Source of the DNA: Nostoc edaphicum CCNP1411
GTDB taxonomy: Bacteria; Cyanobacteriota; Cyanobacteriia; Cyanobacteriales; Nostocaceae
Length of the DNA stretch: 64,000 bases
Assembly: GCF_014023275.1 (NCBI RefSeq)
Contig: NZ_CP054698.1
Location: 3,348,001 to 3,412,000 of the forward strand
Direction of reading: 5' to 3'
Both the position numbers and the translations under genes were made by a program. Positions 1 to 8,230 of the stretch are shown here, in pieces. Numbering within the stretch: the first letter of the stretch is position 1; each line of letters begins with the position of its first letter. The notes below the pieces were generated by a model. The model did not search any database, had not been told where the DNA came from, and saw only the letters and a list, made by a program, of their open reading frames with translations.

Positions 1-194
1 CAAGCAAGAATTCCTTGCAATTCATCAATAGCAATTTGTGCGACTCCCATATCTGAATTACGTATTTTATGCGATCGCAAAACTTTAAAGAGTTTTAATG
101 GCGATAAATATTTTTTTCTCTCATCTTCAGATAGCTTGAGCGAAGGTAAGGAAGCTTTGTTGTCTAGCCCATAAGAGAAAAATTCATCCTTCAT
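1..194 (-). CDS. Partial hypothetical protein, 5' part
   Basis: An open frame reads from an ATG at 194 down to the window edge (64 codons, no stop), beginning MKDEFFSYGLDNKASLPS. The visible part is charged and hydrophilic with no signal peptide or membrane segment. I do not recognise the family. It lies just downstream of the DUF6887 gene on the same strand (33-bp gap), so the two may be co-transcribed. The rest of the gene lies outside the window. Confidence 0.5.
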   Translation of the reverse strand, partial: MKDEFFSYGLDNKASLPSLKLSEDERKKYLSPLKLFKVLRSHKIRNSDMGVAQIAIDELQGILA

Positions 195-227
195 AACTTT
201 GTTTAAGCGAGTTGATAAAGGTAATTT

Positions 228-425
228 TTAGAGATTTTCTCGTGTCCGTTTTGCTTCTATTAGTTTTTCCAGTTCACCAATTTCATCTATGGTATAAAAC
301 TTCGGATTAGGTTCGGCGTTAATTTTATCCATTAGAGCGTAAAAAGCTTCTGTATCATTACGATTCTCTAATAAATAACGTTTTAACTCTATTTTACTCA
401 TTGCGGCAAAATTAGGCTTAGTCAT
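228..425 (-). CDS. DUF6887-family small protein
   Basis: A 65-residue protein starting MTKPNFAAMSKIELKRYLLE, a pattern I recognise from the small cyanobacterial DUF6887 family of unknown function. An ATG five codons further upstream is possible, but the start at 425 forms an ATGA overlap with the stop of the preceding DUF6888-like frame. This is typical of translationally coupled pairs, so I chose it. DUF6887 and DUF6888 genes usually occur side by side. The protein is cytosolic, with no catalytic motif visible. The paired arrangement and small size resemble toxin-antitoxin modules, but that is only inference. Confidence 0.7.
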   Translation of the reverse strand: MTKPNFAAMSKIELKRYLLENRNDTEAFYALMDKINAEPNPKFYTIDEIGELEKLIEAKRTRENL

Positions 426-613
426 TCGTCGTATCTCCATTCACCATTAGGGTTAATTAAAATACCTGTTTCATCTCCAGCCAAGATATAGATGTCTCCT
501 GTTCGTTCATCTAATCTGACTATAAAGATAGGTAGTAGAAACGTTGTGAGGTTTGACAGAGGATAAAACAAATCAAATTTTGTTTGGGTGTAGGATACCT
601 CATCAAGATTGAC
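422..613 (-). pseudogene. DUF6888-like frame without a normal start
   Basis: Between a TAA at 614-616 and a TGA at 422-424, the minus strand encodes about 63 residues including FIVRLDERTGDIYILAGDE and a C-terminal NGEWRYDE. This is the characteristic core of the DUF6888 family that accompanies DUF6887. No ATG or GTG exists in frame; the only candidate is a TTG at 571 without a visible Shine-Dalgarno sequence, which would remove about a dozen residues. Either the gene has lost its start or it is translated by coupling from the ribbon-helix-helix-like gene, whose stop (603-605) overlaps this frame. Its own stop overlaps the DUF6887 start. Confidence 0.5.
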
Positions 614-788
614 TTACCTTTTTAATAGCCGCATCACACCACATCCTGATAGCTTCTTCCATTGCCTCACTGTGCCCTATTTCTAACTCAAGAGCTAGCT
701 GTTTGAAAATTTTAACTAAATCCTTGGGCAGATAGGCTGCACTTTGGGTGTAATCGCTGTGGGTGCGTTTGTTAATTCGAGTTTCCAT
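603..788 (-). CDS. Small ribbon-helix-helix-like protein
   Basis: A 61-residue protein with a basic N-terminus followed by AAYLPKDLVKIFKQLALELE and an amphipathic helix (SEAMEEAIRMWCDAAI). The strand-helix-helix layout and short length resemble CopG/ParG-type DNA-binding antitoxins. It is the first gene of a three-member minus-strand cassette with the DUF6888-like and DUF6887 frames. It may be the cassette's DNA-binding autoregulator, but this is fold-pattern inference only. The promoter would lie in 790-860. Confidence 0.55.
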   Translation of the reverse strand: METRINKRTHSDYTQSAAYLPKDLVKIFKQLALELEIGHSEAMEEAIRMWCDAAIKKVSQS

Positions 789-1091
789 AATGAAAAAAGT
801 TAATCTGCTGTTATGCTAGCATACTAGCTCATATCTCCCAGATTGCACTCCGTAGCACATAATTCTGACCACACCCAAAAATCTCCCTAATTTTTCACTA
901 TTTCGCCAGTGCCACGCCGAAATAAAATCACTAAAATTAAGTACCCAGAAACCTATTAACAGGAGATAATAATAAACTTACTACCCTCCACTGTTCTTCC
1001 ATCAACCATTACAGAGCTTGTTCTGACTTGGTTTAGGTAATTCAGTTCACAGTCACAGGGTCGAATTTTGCAAGTTGTTCTGAACCAAACC

Positions 1092-4000
1092 ATGAAAACA
1101 TCTACCAAATTGCTAACTCGTCTAGACTATTACTACCAGCAAATCAAAACGATCATCCTGACTCGGCAGAATCCGATTACTGGTTTACTACCTGCGAGTA
1201 CGGCGATTACAGCCCACGGCGATTATACAGATGCCTGGGTGCGAGACAACGTTTACAGCATTTTGGCAGTTTGGGGTTTAGGACTTGCATACCGCAAGAT
1301 TGACGACGACAAAGGACGCACCTATGAACTAGAACACAGTGTCATCAAACTGATGCGCGGATTGCTATTTGCGATGATGCGACAGGCTCATAAAGTAGAG
1401 ACATTTAAACATACTCAGTCGCTACTAGATGGACTGCACGCCAAATATAATACCGCGACGGGTGATATTGTTGTTGGTGATGATGAATGGGGACATTTGC
1501 AACTTGATGCCACATCTATATTTTTGCTGATGTTGGCGCAAATGACGGCTGCGGGATTGCCAATAATTTATACAATTGATGAAGTGAATTTCGTCCAAAA
1601 TTTGGTTTACTACATTGGACGAGCTTACCGTACACCAGATTACGGCATTTGGGAACGTGGTAATAAAATTAATCGGGGTAGTGCTGAGTTAAACGCCAGT
1701 TCTGTAGGCATGGCAAAAGCTGCTTTAGAAGCTATCAACGGATTGGATTTGTTTGGTGTGCGTGGTAGTCAAGCATCAGTAATTCATGTGCTACCAGATG
1801 AAATCGCCCGCGCCCGGATTACTTTAGAATCACTATTACCGAGGGAATCTGGTTCTAAAGAAATTGATGCGGCTCTGTTAAGTATTATTAGTTATCCTGC
1901 CTTTGCAGTAGAAGATTTGGAGTTACGCGATCGCACTCTAAACGATATTATCAATAAACTCGCAGGTAAATACGGCTGCAAACGCTTTCTGCGTGATGGA
2001 CACCAAACGGTTTTAGAAGATAATCAACGTTTACACTACGAACCGTGGGAACTCAAGCAATTCGAGCATATTGAATGCGAATGGCCGTTATTTTTCACTT
2101 ATTTAGTTTTAGATGGATTATTTCGTGGCGAACAAGAACAAGTTAAAAAATACCAAGAGCTTTTAGAATCATTACTTATAGAACAAGATGGTTTGCGTTT
2201 ATTGCCAGAACTTTATTATGTTCCAGCCGAAAATATAGAGGCAGAAAAGTTAGCACCACAAACGCAACCACGTTTGCCTAATGAAAATATTCCCTTGGTG
2301 TGGGCGCAGAGTTTATATTTCCTCAGTCAAATGTTGAGTGAAGGGTTACTGGCGGTTGGTGATATCGACCCTTTAGGAAGACATTTATGTGTGGGCAAAC
2401 AGCGCGATGCATTAGTACAAATTGCTTTATTAGCAGAAGATGAAGATTTACAGACGAAACTAGAAATTCATGGAATTGAAGCCCAAACACCTGCTCAAGT
2501 AGAACCGATTCAAGTGAGAAAAGCTGGAGAATTCTCAGCTATTTATACCCAAATTGGACGTAACGACAAACTTGGTTTGACTGGGCGGCCAGTGCGGCGG
2601 CTGCGGAGTTTGACAACATCTAGAATCTTTCGGATTCGTGGTGAAACAATTGTATTTTTGCCTTCCTTTTCTGACTCCCAGCAGTTTTACTTAACTCTTG
2701 ATTACCATTTTTTGCTGGATCAAATTAGAAGCGAACTAGCTTACATTCAAAAATATTGGAGCGATTTAGGGCGTCCTACTCTGACTTTAATGTTGACGCA
2801 CACCATGTTAGAAAGTGGTTCTGAGGCATTACTAGAACTGATGCAAGAACTGAAAGATGGTATTTGTAATGGTGTACGGGTAAAATTAGGGCGGCTAAAT
2901 CAGCTAATGTTGACAGCCGGAATCCAAAGAATTGATTTCCTCCCCAATGCAGAATTTTCGCGATCGCCAGTAAAAAATGCTAGCCCACGTTGCTATTATC
3001 TAGCCTATCATCCTGAGAAAAACTGGCGCTTAGGACATACCCAAGAATTTCAAGTGGAGTGTGAAACCAACTTTGGGTTATTACTTTCTCATTTGCGCTC
3101 ATCAGAGAACATCTATGAGCAAATTGAGTTATTGCAAACTTTAACTCGCTTACAGGGAATGAAATTTGATACAGGGTACGGTGGCCCAGGATATCGCGTC
3201 ACCGTAGGCGATTTACTAGATGAAGTTTACACCAAAGCTGGAGATTTAGGTATTTGGGCAGTGGTACGGCGGGCTGCTGGGTTACGCCAAATGGTTGATA
3301 TTAGCCTATCAGATGCAGTCACGAGTATTTTGGTGCGAGGTAAACAAATTGCTGTGGGTAAAGCTTACAGCGAAGCGTCCTTGATTACCGTACCCATGTC
3401 TCACGATGAAATTGCTGATAAAATTAATCATTTTTGTCGTGAAGATATCCGCGATCGCGTCCTCACTCAAGAGATTTTAATCTATCTTGGTATCTTAATT
3501 CGCTCAGAATCCGAACTCTTTCAGGGACTACTCACGCTAAGAGTCGGCTATCTCATCTTATTACTAACCAGCGAACTAGCGCGGGAATTACACGTTACTC
3601 AAGATGAAGCTTATGATTACTTAATGCAACTTTCACCCTTTGAAGTGAAAATGCGTTTGCGTCAGGTATTAACTGGATATACTGGCATGAGTAACCTATT
3701 ACGCCAGCAAGAATCACTACACGTCAAACAAAAAGAAAGTGATATTGCTTGGGTGGTTTTACCAGCGATTGCAGAAGGAATAGAAGTCCCATCAGGCGGT
3801 TGGCGGCGGTTTCGCCAAGCAGAAGGTGCAACAGGGCGTGTACCAAAAGAGTTTTTTAAACAAGTTTGGGTATTAATGCAACATTGCAAGGGTCTAGTAA
3901 TTGGCGATAAACTAGAGCGGCGCAATCGTTTAGATAGTGAGATAATGCTGTCGGAAATGACAGCGGGAGAAAGAAATTTTGCTCTGTTAGTTGAGCATTT

Positions 4001-4304
4001 GCTAAATAAAATTGAAGCTCCAGAATACCGCCAAGTTAATATTGAAGCATTAATCGAATTAGCTGCGATCGCAGCCAACAATCCCAACCTGCAAATTGAA
4101 GAATATATCGTGTTGGATGTGTTAATCGGCCATGCAGTGCGATTGGCGTGGTTAGAGAATCATAATCATCGCAGCGATCGCTATGATGAGGATAAGGCGA
4201 GTGCATGGCGATCGTTTTACAACACCTCTCCTAGAGATTGCGCTAGTTATATCCTCAAAGCCTTCCGCTTTTTGACAAAATTTGGCGAAGTCAGTGCAGC
4301 TTAA
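1092..4304 (+). CDS. GH15-family / phosphorylase kinase alpha-beta-like protein
   Basis: A roughly 1070-residue protein related to glycoside hydrolase family 15 and to phosphorylase kinase alpha/beta regulatory subunits. The N-terminal (alpha/alpha)6-barrel region carries GDYTDAWVRDNVYS and WERGNKINRGSAELNASS, the segments that mark this family. The long C-terminal half matches the PHK-like part rather than a classical glucoamylase. It is probably cytosolic, with no signal peptide. Whether it hydrolyses alpha-glucans or only binds them cannot be told from sequence. I take the ATG at 1092 (MKTSTKLLTRLDYYY); a TTG eight codons upstream is also in frame. It stands alone, with no operon partner. 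Confidence 0.85.
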   Translation: MKTSTKLLTRLDYYYQQIKTIILTRQNPITGLLPASTAITAHGDYTDAWVRDNVYSILAVWGLGLAYRKIDDDKGRTYELEHSVIKLMRGLLFAMMRQAHKVETFKHTQSLLDGLHAKYNTATGDIVVGDDEWGHLQLDATSIFLLMLAQMTAAGLPIIYTIDEVNFVQNLVYYIGRAYRTPDYGIWERGNKINRGSAELNASSVGMAKAALEAINGLDLFGVRGSQASVIHVLPDEIARARITLESLLPRESGSKEIDAALLSIISYPAFAVEDLELRDRTLNDIINKLAGKYGCKRFLRDGHQTVLEDNQRLHYEPWELKQFEHIECEWPLFFTYLVLDGLFRGEQEQVKKYQELLESLLIEQDGLRLLPELYYVPAENIEAEKLAPQTQPRLPNENIPLVWAQSLYFLSQMLSEGLLAVGDIDPLGRHLCVGKQRDALVQIALLAEDEDLQTKLEIHGIEAQTPAQVEPIQVRKAGEFSAIYTQIGRNDKLGLTGRPVRRLRSLTTSRIFRIRGETIVFLPSFSDSQQFYLTLDYHFLLDQIRSELAYIQKYWSDLGRPTLTLMLTHTMLESGSEALLELMQELKDGICNGVRVKLGRLNQLMLTAGIQRIDFLPNAEFSRSPVKNASPRCYYLAYHPEKNWRLGHTQEFQVECETNFGLLLSHLRSSENIYEQIELLQTLTRLQGMKFDTGYGGPGYRVTVGDLLDEVYTKAGDLGIWAVVRRAAGLRQMVDISLSDAVTSILVRGKQIAVGKAYSEASLITVPMSHDEIADKINHFCREDIRDRVLTQEILIYLGILIRSESELFQGLLTLRVGYLILLLTSELARELHVTQDEAYDYLMQLSPFEVKMRLRQVLTGYTGMSNLLRQQESLHVKQKESDIAWVVLPAIAEGIEVPSGGWRRFRQAEGATGRVPKEFFKQVWVLMQHCKGLVIGDKLERRNRLDSEIMLSEMTAGERNFALLVEHLLNKIEAPEYRQVNIEALIELAAIAANNPNLQIEEYIVLDVLIGHAVRLAWLENHNHRSDRYDEDKASAWRSFYNTSPRDCASYILKAFRFLTKFGEVSAA

Positions 4305-4365
4305 TTAGCACAAGTGTAGGCTGCGTTACACTATGTTCACAAACTGAAAAAGCCTTGCTCTAATT

Positions 4366-4384
4366 CCCTCCTTTTTAAGGAGGG
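4366..4384. terminator. Short hairpin after the GH15-like gene
   Basis: CCCTCCTT, a TTT loop and AAGGAGGG form a perfect 8-bp stem 61 bp downstream of the GH15-like stop. There is no following T-run, so it may be an intergenic hairpin repeat rather than a true intrinsic terminator. Confidence 0.4.
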
Positions 4385-4398
4385 TTAGGGAGCATCAA

Positions 4399-4418
4399 GC
4401 CTTAACCCAAGCGTATTG
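4399..4418. repeat. Isolated end of the CAATAC MITE family
   Basis: The sequence CTTAACCCAAGCGTATTG here is identical to one end of the MITE copies at 24986-25087 and 40375-40455. No matching opposite end lies upstream, so this is a solo terminal remnant. Confidence 0.6.
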
Positions 4419-4497
4419 TAAGAAAAAACTCAATTATAGGATGCGATCGCACCCAAAACTAGGACAGTGAATGACTATAACTAAACAGCCATATACA

Positions 4498-5055
4498 TTA
4501 TCGGATTATCCCTATTGATTGCAAGCTCATAAGTAACTGAGCAATACCACCTGCTGCAACACCAGCACCAGTTGCCAAACTACCAGCTATTTGGATTATT
4601 TCTTTCAAGGAATCACCTTTTTCTTTAGCATCCTCACTGTCATCTTTTTGTTGCTGGATTTCATTATTTATGTTAACTGTTACTTGGTCGCTCTTGTGAT
4701 TAAGAGAATCTAGCAAGTTTTCCATCTGAGCAATACGTGTATCTACTTTATTAATACTTTGTTTTAGATTCTCTAACTTGGACTCCATCTGACTTTTGAC
4801 TTCACCAATCTTTTCTTTACAAGTTTCTACGCTAGTTTCACGAGCTTGAACAGCAACTTCTATTTTTTGTACTAACTTACTATCAGACTCTGTATAAATT
4901 CCTTTACTTCTTTTAAGAATTTGCAGTTTTTCTTGCAGACTTTCTAAATCTTCTTGATGGTCTTTTTGTTCTTCGCCCAAAGATTCAATTTTTTTTCCAA
5001 AGTCTTTAATTTCAGCTTCTAATTCTTGGCGATCGCTATATTCTGTTCCAGACAT
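4498..5055 (-). CDS. Coiled-coil protein with glycine-rich hydrophobic tail
   Basis: From the ATG at 5055 (MSGTEYSDRQELEAE) this encodes 185 residues. Most of the chain is charged heptad-type coiled coil (about residues 8-150, rich in E, K, Q and L). It ends in a hydrophobic, glycine/alanine-rich segment (IAGSLATGAGVAAGGIAQLL) that could be a membrane-active or membrane-inserted helix. It is third in a minus-strand operon, 7 bp after the 126-residue protein and behind the HerA-type ATPase. I do not recognise a family. A coiled coil plus membrane tail downstream of an ATPase recalls effector layouts in some defence modules; that is inference. Confidence 0.65.
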   Translation of the reverse strand: MSGTEYSDRQELEAEIKDFGKKIESLGEEQKDHQEDLESLQEKLQILKRSKGIYTESDSKLVQKIEVAVQARETSVETCKEKIGEVKSQMESKLENLKQSINKVDTRIAQMENLLDSLNHKSDQVTVNINNEIQQQKDDSEDAKEKGDSLKEIIQIAGSLATGAGVAAGGIAQLLMSLQSIGIIR

Positions 5056-5062
5056 AAGTATT

Positions 5063-5443
5063 TTATAAATTATTAATTTTAACAAACATTTTCTGCAAAT
5101 CAGCTAAGTTCATGCTTTGGATAAAATTTGTCATTACTTGGCAATCGTGGGCTATTGCTTTCAGTTGTTCTGCTTCTGGATTAGTTGGGAAATATGACTG
5201 AAATTTAGCAATCAATCCGGCTAGATGAGTAAAATTATTCTGGATTACCTTTTGGTCTTTTTGCATAGACACAATTACCTTTGAAGGTGAATTACCAGTT
5301 TTATCCAATTCGGATACCAAATCAGGAGCAAAGTTAAGCTCTTGGTAGATTTTGAGCAAACTTAGGTAAGATTGGTTGAGCTTGATAGCTTTATTAGCTA
5401 AAGTTTCATACCTAAGAACAAATTTTTTAACTGTTATATCCAA
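5063..5443 (-). CDS. Hypothetical helical protein of ATPase operon
   Basis: 126 residues starting MDITVKKFVLRYETLANKA, predominantly helical and without signal peptide, membrane segment or recognisable domain. Its start overlaps the end of the ATPase gene by 17 bp and its stop lies 7 bp before the coiled-coil gene, so the three are almost certainly one translationally coupled unit. The tight coupling suggests stoichiometric partners. Confidence 0.65.
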   Translation of the reverse strand: MDITVKKFVLRYETLANKAIKLNQSYLSLLKIYQELNFAPDLVSELDKTGNSPSKVIVSMQKDQKVIQNNFTHLAGLIAKFQSYFPTNPEAEQLKAIAHDCQVMTNFIQSMNLADLQKMFVKINNL

Positions 5444-8099
5444 GGCTATTTCCTCCTAATTTCAAATCCTGCCTAACCTTATCAATTTTTACTTGCTCAA
5501 CAGCACGATTCAAGACTTTTGTCAATTCGTATTGTAATTCTTGTCGGTCTTTTTGTAACTGTTTAAGAGTATCCTGGAGAGAATGCTCCTCTAAATCTGT
5601 AATTCGCCGTTGTTCATAAGCAATTTCATCCTCATGTTGTTTAAGTGGGTTAGCTTGTTTAGGGTTATCCAAAAACTTCGTTAGCTTCGTTACCTGTTGC
5701 TGGAGAGTTTGCAATTGACGAGAAAGTTTTTGCCATTGGTGTTTGTACTTGTCGCGCGGAATGCGGTTATGGGTGTCAATTACTTCCTGGTATAGCCTGT
5801 CAAATACAACTAATTTGCTGGTAAGATGTGATCGCAACTCCAATAAATCGCTTAAAGTCAAATTAGGACAAGGCTGTAGACGTTTGAAATTGTGAATATT
5901 ATCAGCTTTGATGCGTTTGTCTGTTAGTAATAGTTCGTCTTGAGGAATTGGATTTAGAACAAAGCGTAACTCCCCAGCAAGACTATAAAAAACTTCTGTT
6001 TTCAACTCATTCAATAGTGCTTGTAACTCGTTGCAACCCTGAGAAACCTTTTGCAACTGGTTGCAGATGTCGGTAAAAGTTTGACGATACTCACCACATA
6101 GGCGGTGATGTTCTTGTAAACTTGTCTCAAATACTGTTTGCTGTCCTTGAATATACCAATTATAGGACTGAATCAAAGTTTTAATTTTGTCATTATTAGT
6201 CGAACTTTCTACCTTTAACTTTTCTTTAGCACTATTTTCTTGAGGAATTTTGACCATACGGGGACGATACCAACCTTCCATATATAAGAAGGACTCACCA
6301 GGATTTAAACGAGCAATTTCTTCTGTTTGAGATTGATCCAAAAGCATCGCCTGACCGATATCTTTGCGGTCATCTGCTGATACTAACCTATGAGCAATTT
6401 TGATATTAGTATTCTTTACCACCTCTGCTGCAACTGCTGTGGGTAACTGGTCGGCAATAATAATTGCTTCTCTCAGCGCCCGCATTTCTGCTAACATTCG
6501 CGTGACATAATTAGCAGCTTCCTGTTTAGTATTAGCATCATCTGCTGAACTTGCTCCTAAATTACGTCCTACTAAGTTATGAGCTTCTTCTAATAAAATT
6601 ACATGTTCGGGAATTCCAGGTTTCTCGGTACGTTGACGTTTAATATATTCCCGAATCTTAGTTAACAAAAGAAATGTCATCAAATTAGCTTGATCTTGGT
6701 TCAAGTAATCCAATTCCAGAATCGTTGGATATTTTAATAAGTCAGCAATTGTTGGACTACTTTTTTGGCTATTTAACATTGCACCGACACCACGACGTAA
6801 CAAACTACCTATCCTTACTTCAAGGGCAGTTTTCAGGTTAGATTTTACTTCCCCCGCGTAGTCTTTAGTTGCAAATAAGGCAGTGATTTTGTCATACAAA
6901 TCCCGCATCATGGGAATTTGTAAATTTTCTGGTGTTCCCTCTTCATTTCCAGTCCAACCCCGGTCATAATAAATTTCTTCCAATGCTTCTGAAAGTAAAG
7001 CAGGTAAAGGTCCAGAAAGCGGTAATGCACCACGAAATGAAGCCTCTAGATTAGAAATATGTTCATAAAAAGGTACACCTGGCGACACGTCAAAAGGATT
7101 AAACCGGAAAGGTGAAATCAGATCATTTCCCAAAGTATAAACCCGCAATTCTCGTTTAAGAGCGTGAAGCTTTTGCAATTGGTCAGTAGTAAATTTATCA
7201 GAATTAGGTTCAATAGTGAGTAGAGAACGATATTCTGTTTTTGCAGGTTCAAATACCAAAAAAGGAATATTTTGACACCATAGTTGAGTGAGTATATTAA
7301 ATGCTGTTGTTGTTTTACCACTACCGGGAACACCACAGATAAAGGCATGTTTGTTAAGTTGCTCAAGTTTGATTTGGATGGTGTTTTCTGGACGAGTGGT
7401 TTCATAGCCACCAAAATCAATCCATTGCTTGTCCGGTGTTAAACTAGTGATATCATTTTCCTGACGTATTCCGGCTACGGAGGCATCACCAGGAACAACA
7501 ATGCGAAATAAACCGCTAATTTCACTCAATGTGGCGTAGCGATGTAATGGTTTTAAATCTGCGACTCGCACACCACCTTTACCCGTGATAGAATCACCAC
7601 CAAATTCCGCTTCACCGAGTTCTCTATCCCATTCTTCCCAGTGTGTAGAAAGGGAGATTGTCCCCTGTTGGGTTGCAATGATACTACTTGAAAATGCTGG
7701 ATGATATTTATCAATAATAACGGTACGATAGCGACTCTTTTTCGTACCACTCAGCAACAAAGTTCCCAAGACACTACGAACTACTAATTCATTGGTTCCC
7801 AGGACTTTAAAGCTATAACTATATAGACTTTCGGTAAGGTAAGAAGATTGATATTTTTCATAAAGTCGGGAAACCAATTGTGCATTTCTATCTCCCTCTC
7901 TAGAACTACTTAAGCTGGAACCGCTACTAGCCTGTCTTAATTGTGAGAGCATTTGGTCAAGGGAATTAATCCAGCTAGATTTATCTTGCAAAGATGTAGT
8001 ATCTGGTTCCAGAGTTATTTCCAACATTAGTGGACTATTGAAGCTAGCAATAGCCTGACAAACTACTAGCATATCGTTAGCTTCTTCAGCTTCTAATTG
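5427..8099 (-). CDS. HerA/VirB4-type ATPase, 5'-truncated by IS66
   Basis: A P-loop ATPase of the HerA/DUF87 class. Walker A (GVPGSGKTT) is coded near 7312-7340 and Walker B with adjacent acidic pair (HVILLEEAHNLV) near 6580-6615, followed by an arginine-rich region (TRMLAEMRALREAI) and the HRLVSADDRKDIGQAM segment common in this class. The last 250 residues are coiled coil. Coding sequence continues upstream without a stop through 8153, where the left inverted repeat of an IS66 element begins, so the original N-terminus is probably lost. The first ATG inside native sequence is at 8099 (MQLEAEEAND). HerA ATPases act as hexameric DNA translocases, often with a nuclease partner; none is visible here. 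It may still be expressed from a start in the element. Confidence 0.75.
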   Translation of the reverse strand, partial: QLEAEEANDMLVVCQAIASFNSPLMLEITLEPDTTSLQDKSSWINSLDQMLSQLRQASSGSSLSSSREGDRNAQLVSRLYEKYQSSYLTESLYSYSFKVLGTNELVVRSVLGTLLLSGTKKSRYRTVIIDKYHPAFSSSIIATQQGTISLSTHWEEWDRELGEAEFGGDSITGKGGVRVADLKPLHRYATLSEISGLFRIVVPGDASVAGIRQENDITSLTPDKQWIDFGGYETTRPENTIQIKLEQLNKHAFICGVPGSGKTTTAFNILTQLWCQNIPFLVFEPAKTEYRSLLTIEPNSDKFTTDQLQKLHALKRELRVYTLGNDLISPFRFNPFDVSPGVPFYEHISNLEASFRGALPLSGPLPALLSEALEEIYYDRGWTGNEEGTPENLQIPMMRDLYDKITALFATKDYAGEVKSNLKTALEVRIGSLLRRGVGAMLNSQKSSPTIADLLKYPTILELDYLNQDQANLMTFLLLTKIREYIKRQRTEKPGIPEHVILLEEAHNLVGRNLGASSADDANTKQEAANYVTRMLAEMRALREAIIIADQLPTAVAAEVVKNTNIKIAHRLVSADDRKDIGQAMLLDQSQTEEIARLNPGESFLYMEGWYRPRMVKIPQENSAKEKLKVESSTNNDKIKTLIQSYNWYIQGQQTVFETSLQEHHRLCGEYRQTFTDICNQLQKVSQGCNELQALLNELKTEVFYSLAGELRFVLNPIPQDELLLTDKRIKADNIHNFKRLQPCPNLTLSDLLELRSHLTSKLVVFDRLYQEVIDTHNRIPRDKYKHQWQKLSRQLQTLQQQVTKLTKFLDNPKQANPLKQHEDEIAYEQRRITDLEEHSLQDTLKQLQKDRQELQYELTKVLNRAVEQVKIDKVRQDLKLGGNSLGYNS

Positions 8100-8230
8100 C
8101 ATCGGTACATAATAACTTGATAGCCCCTTTTTTTTGAGTGATTCTAAAGAGTCGTATCCGCTCAATAAATCGGGGTAGTAGAAAAAATAACAAAGTAGAG
8201 AGATGCACATAGGGTCGTAGAATATATGAC

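Noticed and set aside
3662..4087. Minus-strand open frame of 141 codons
   Set aside because: Shadow of the GH15-like gene in the opposite strand; no independent support.
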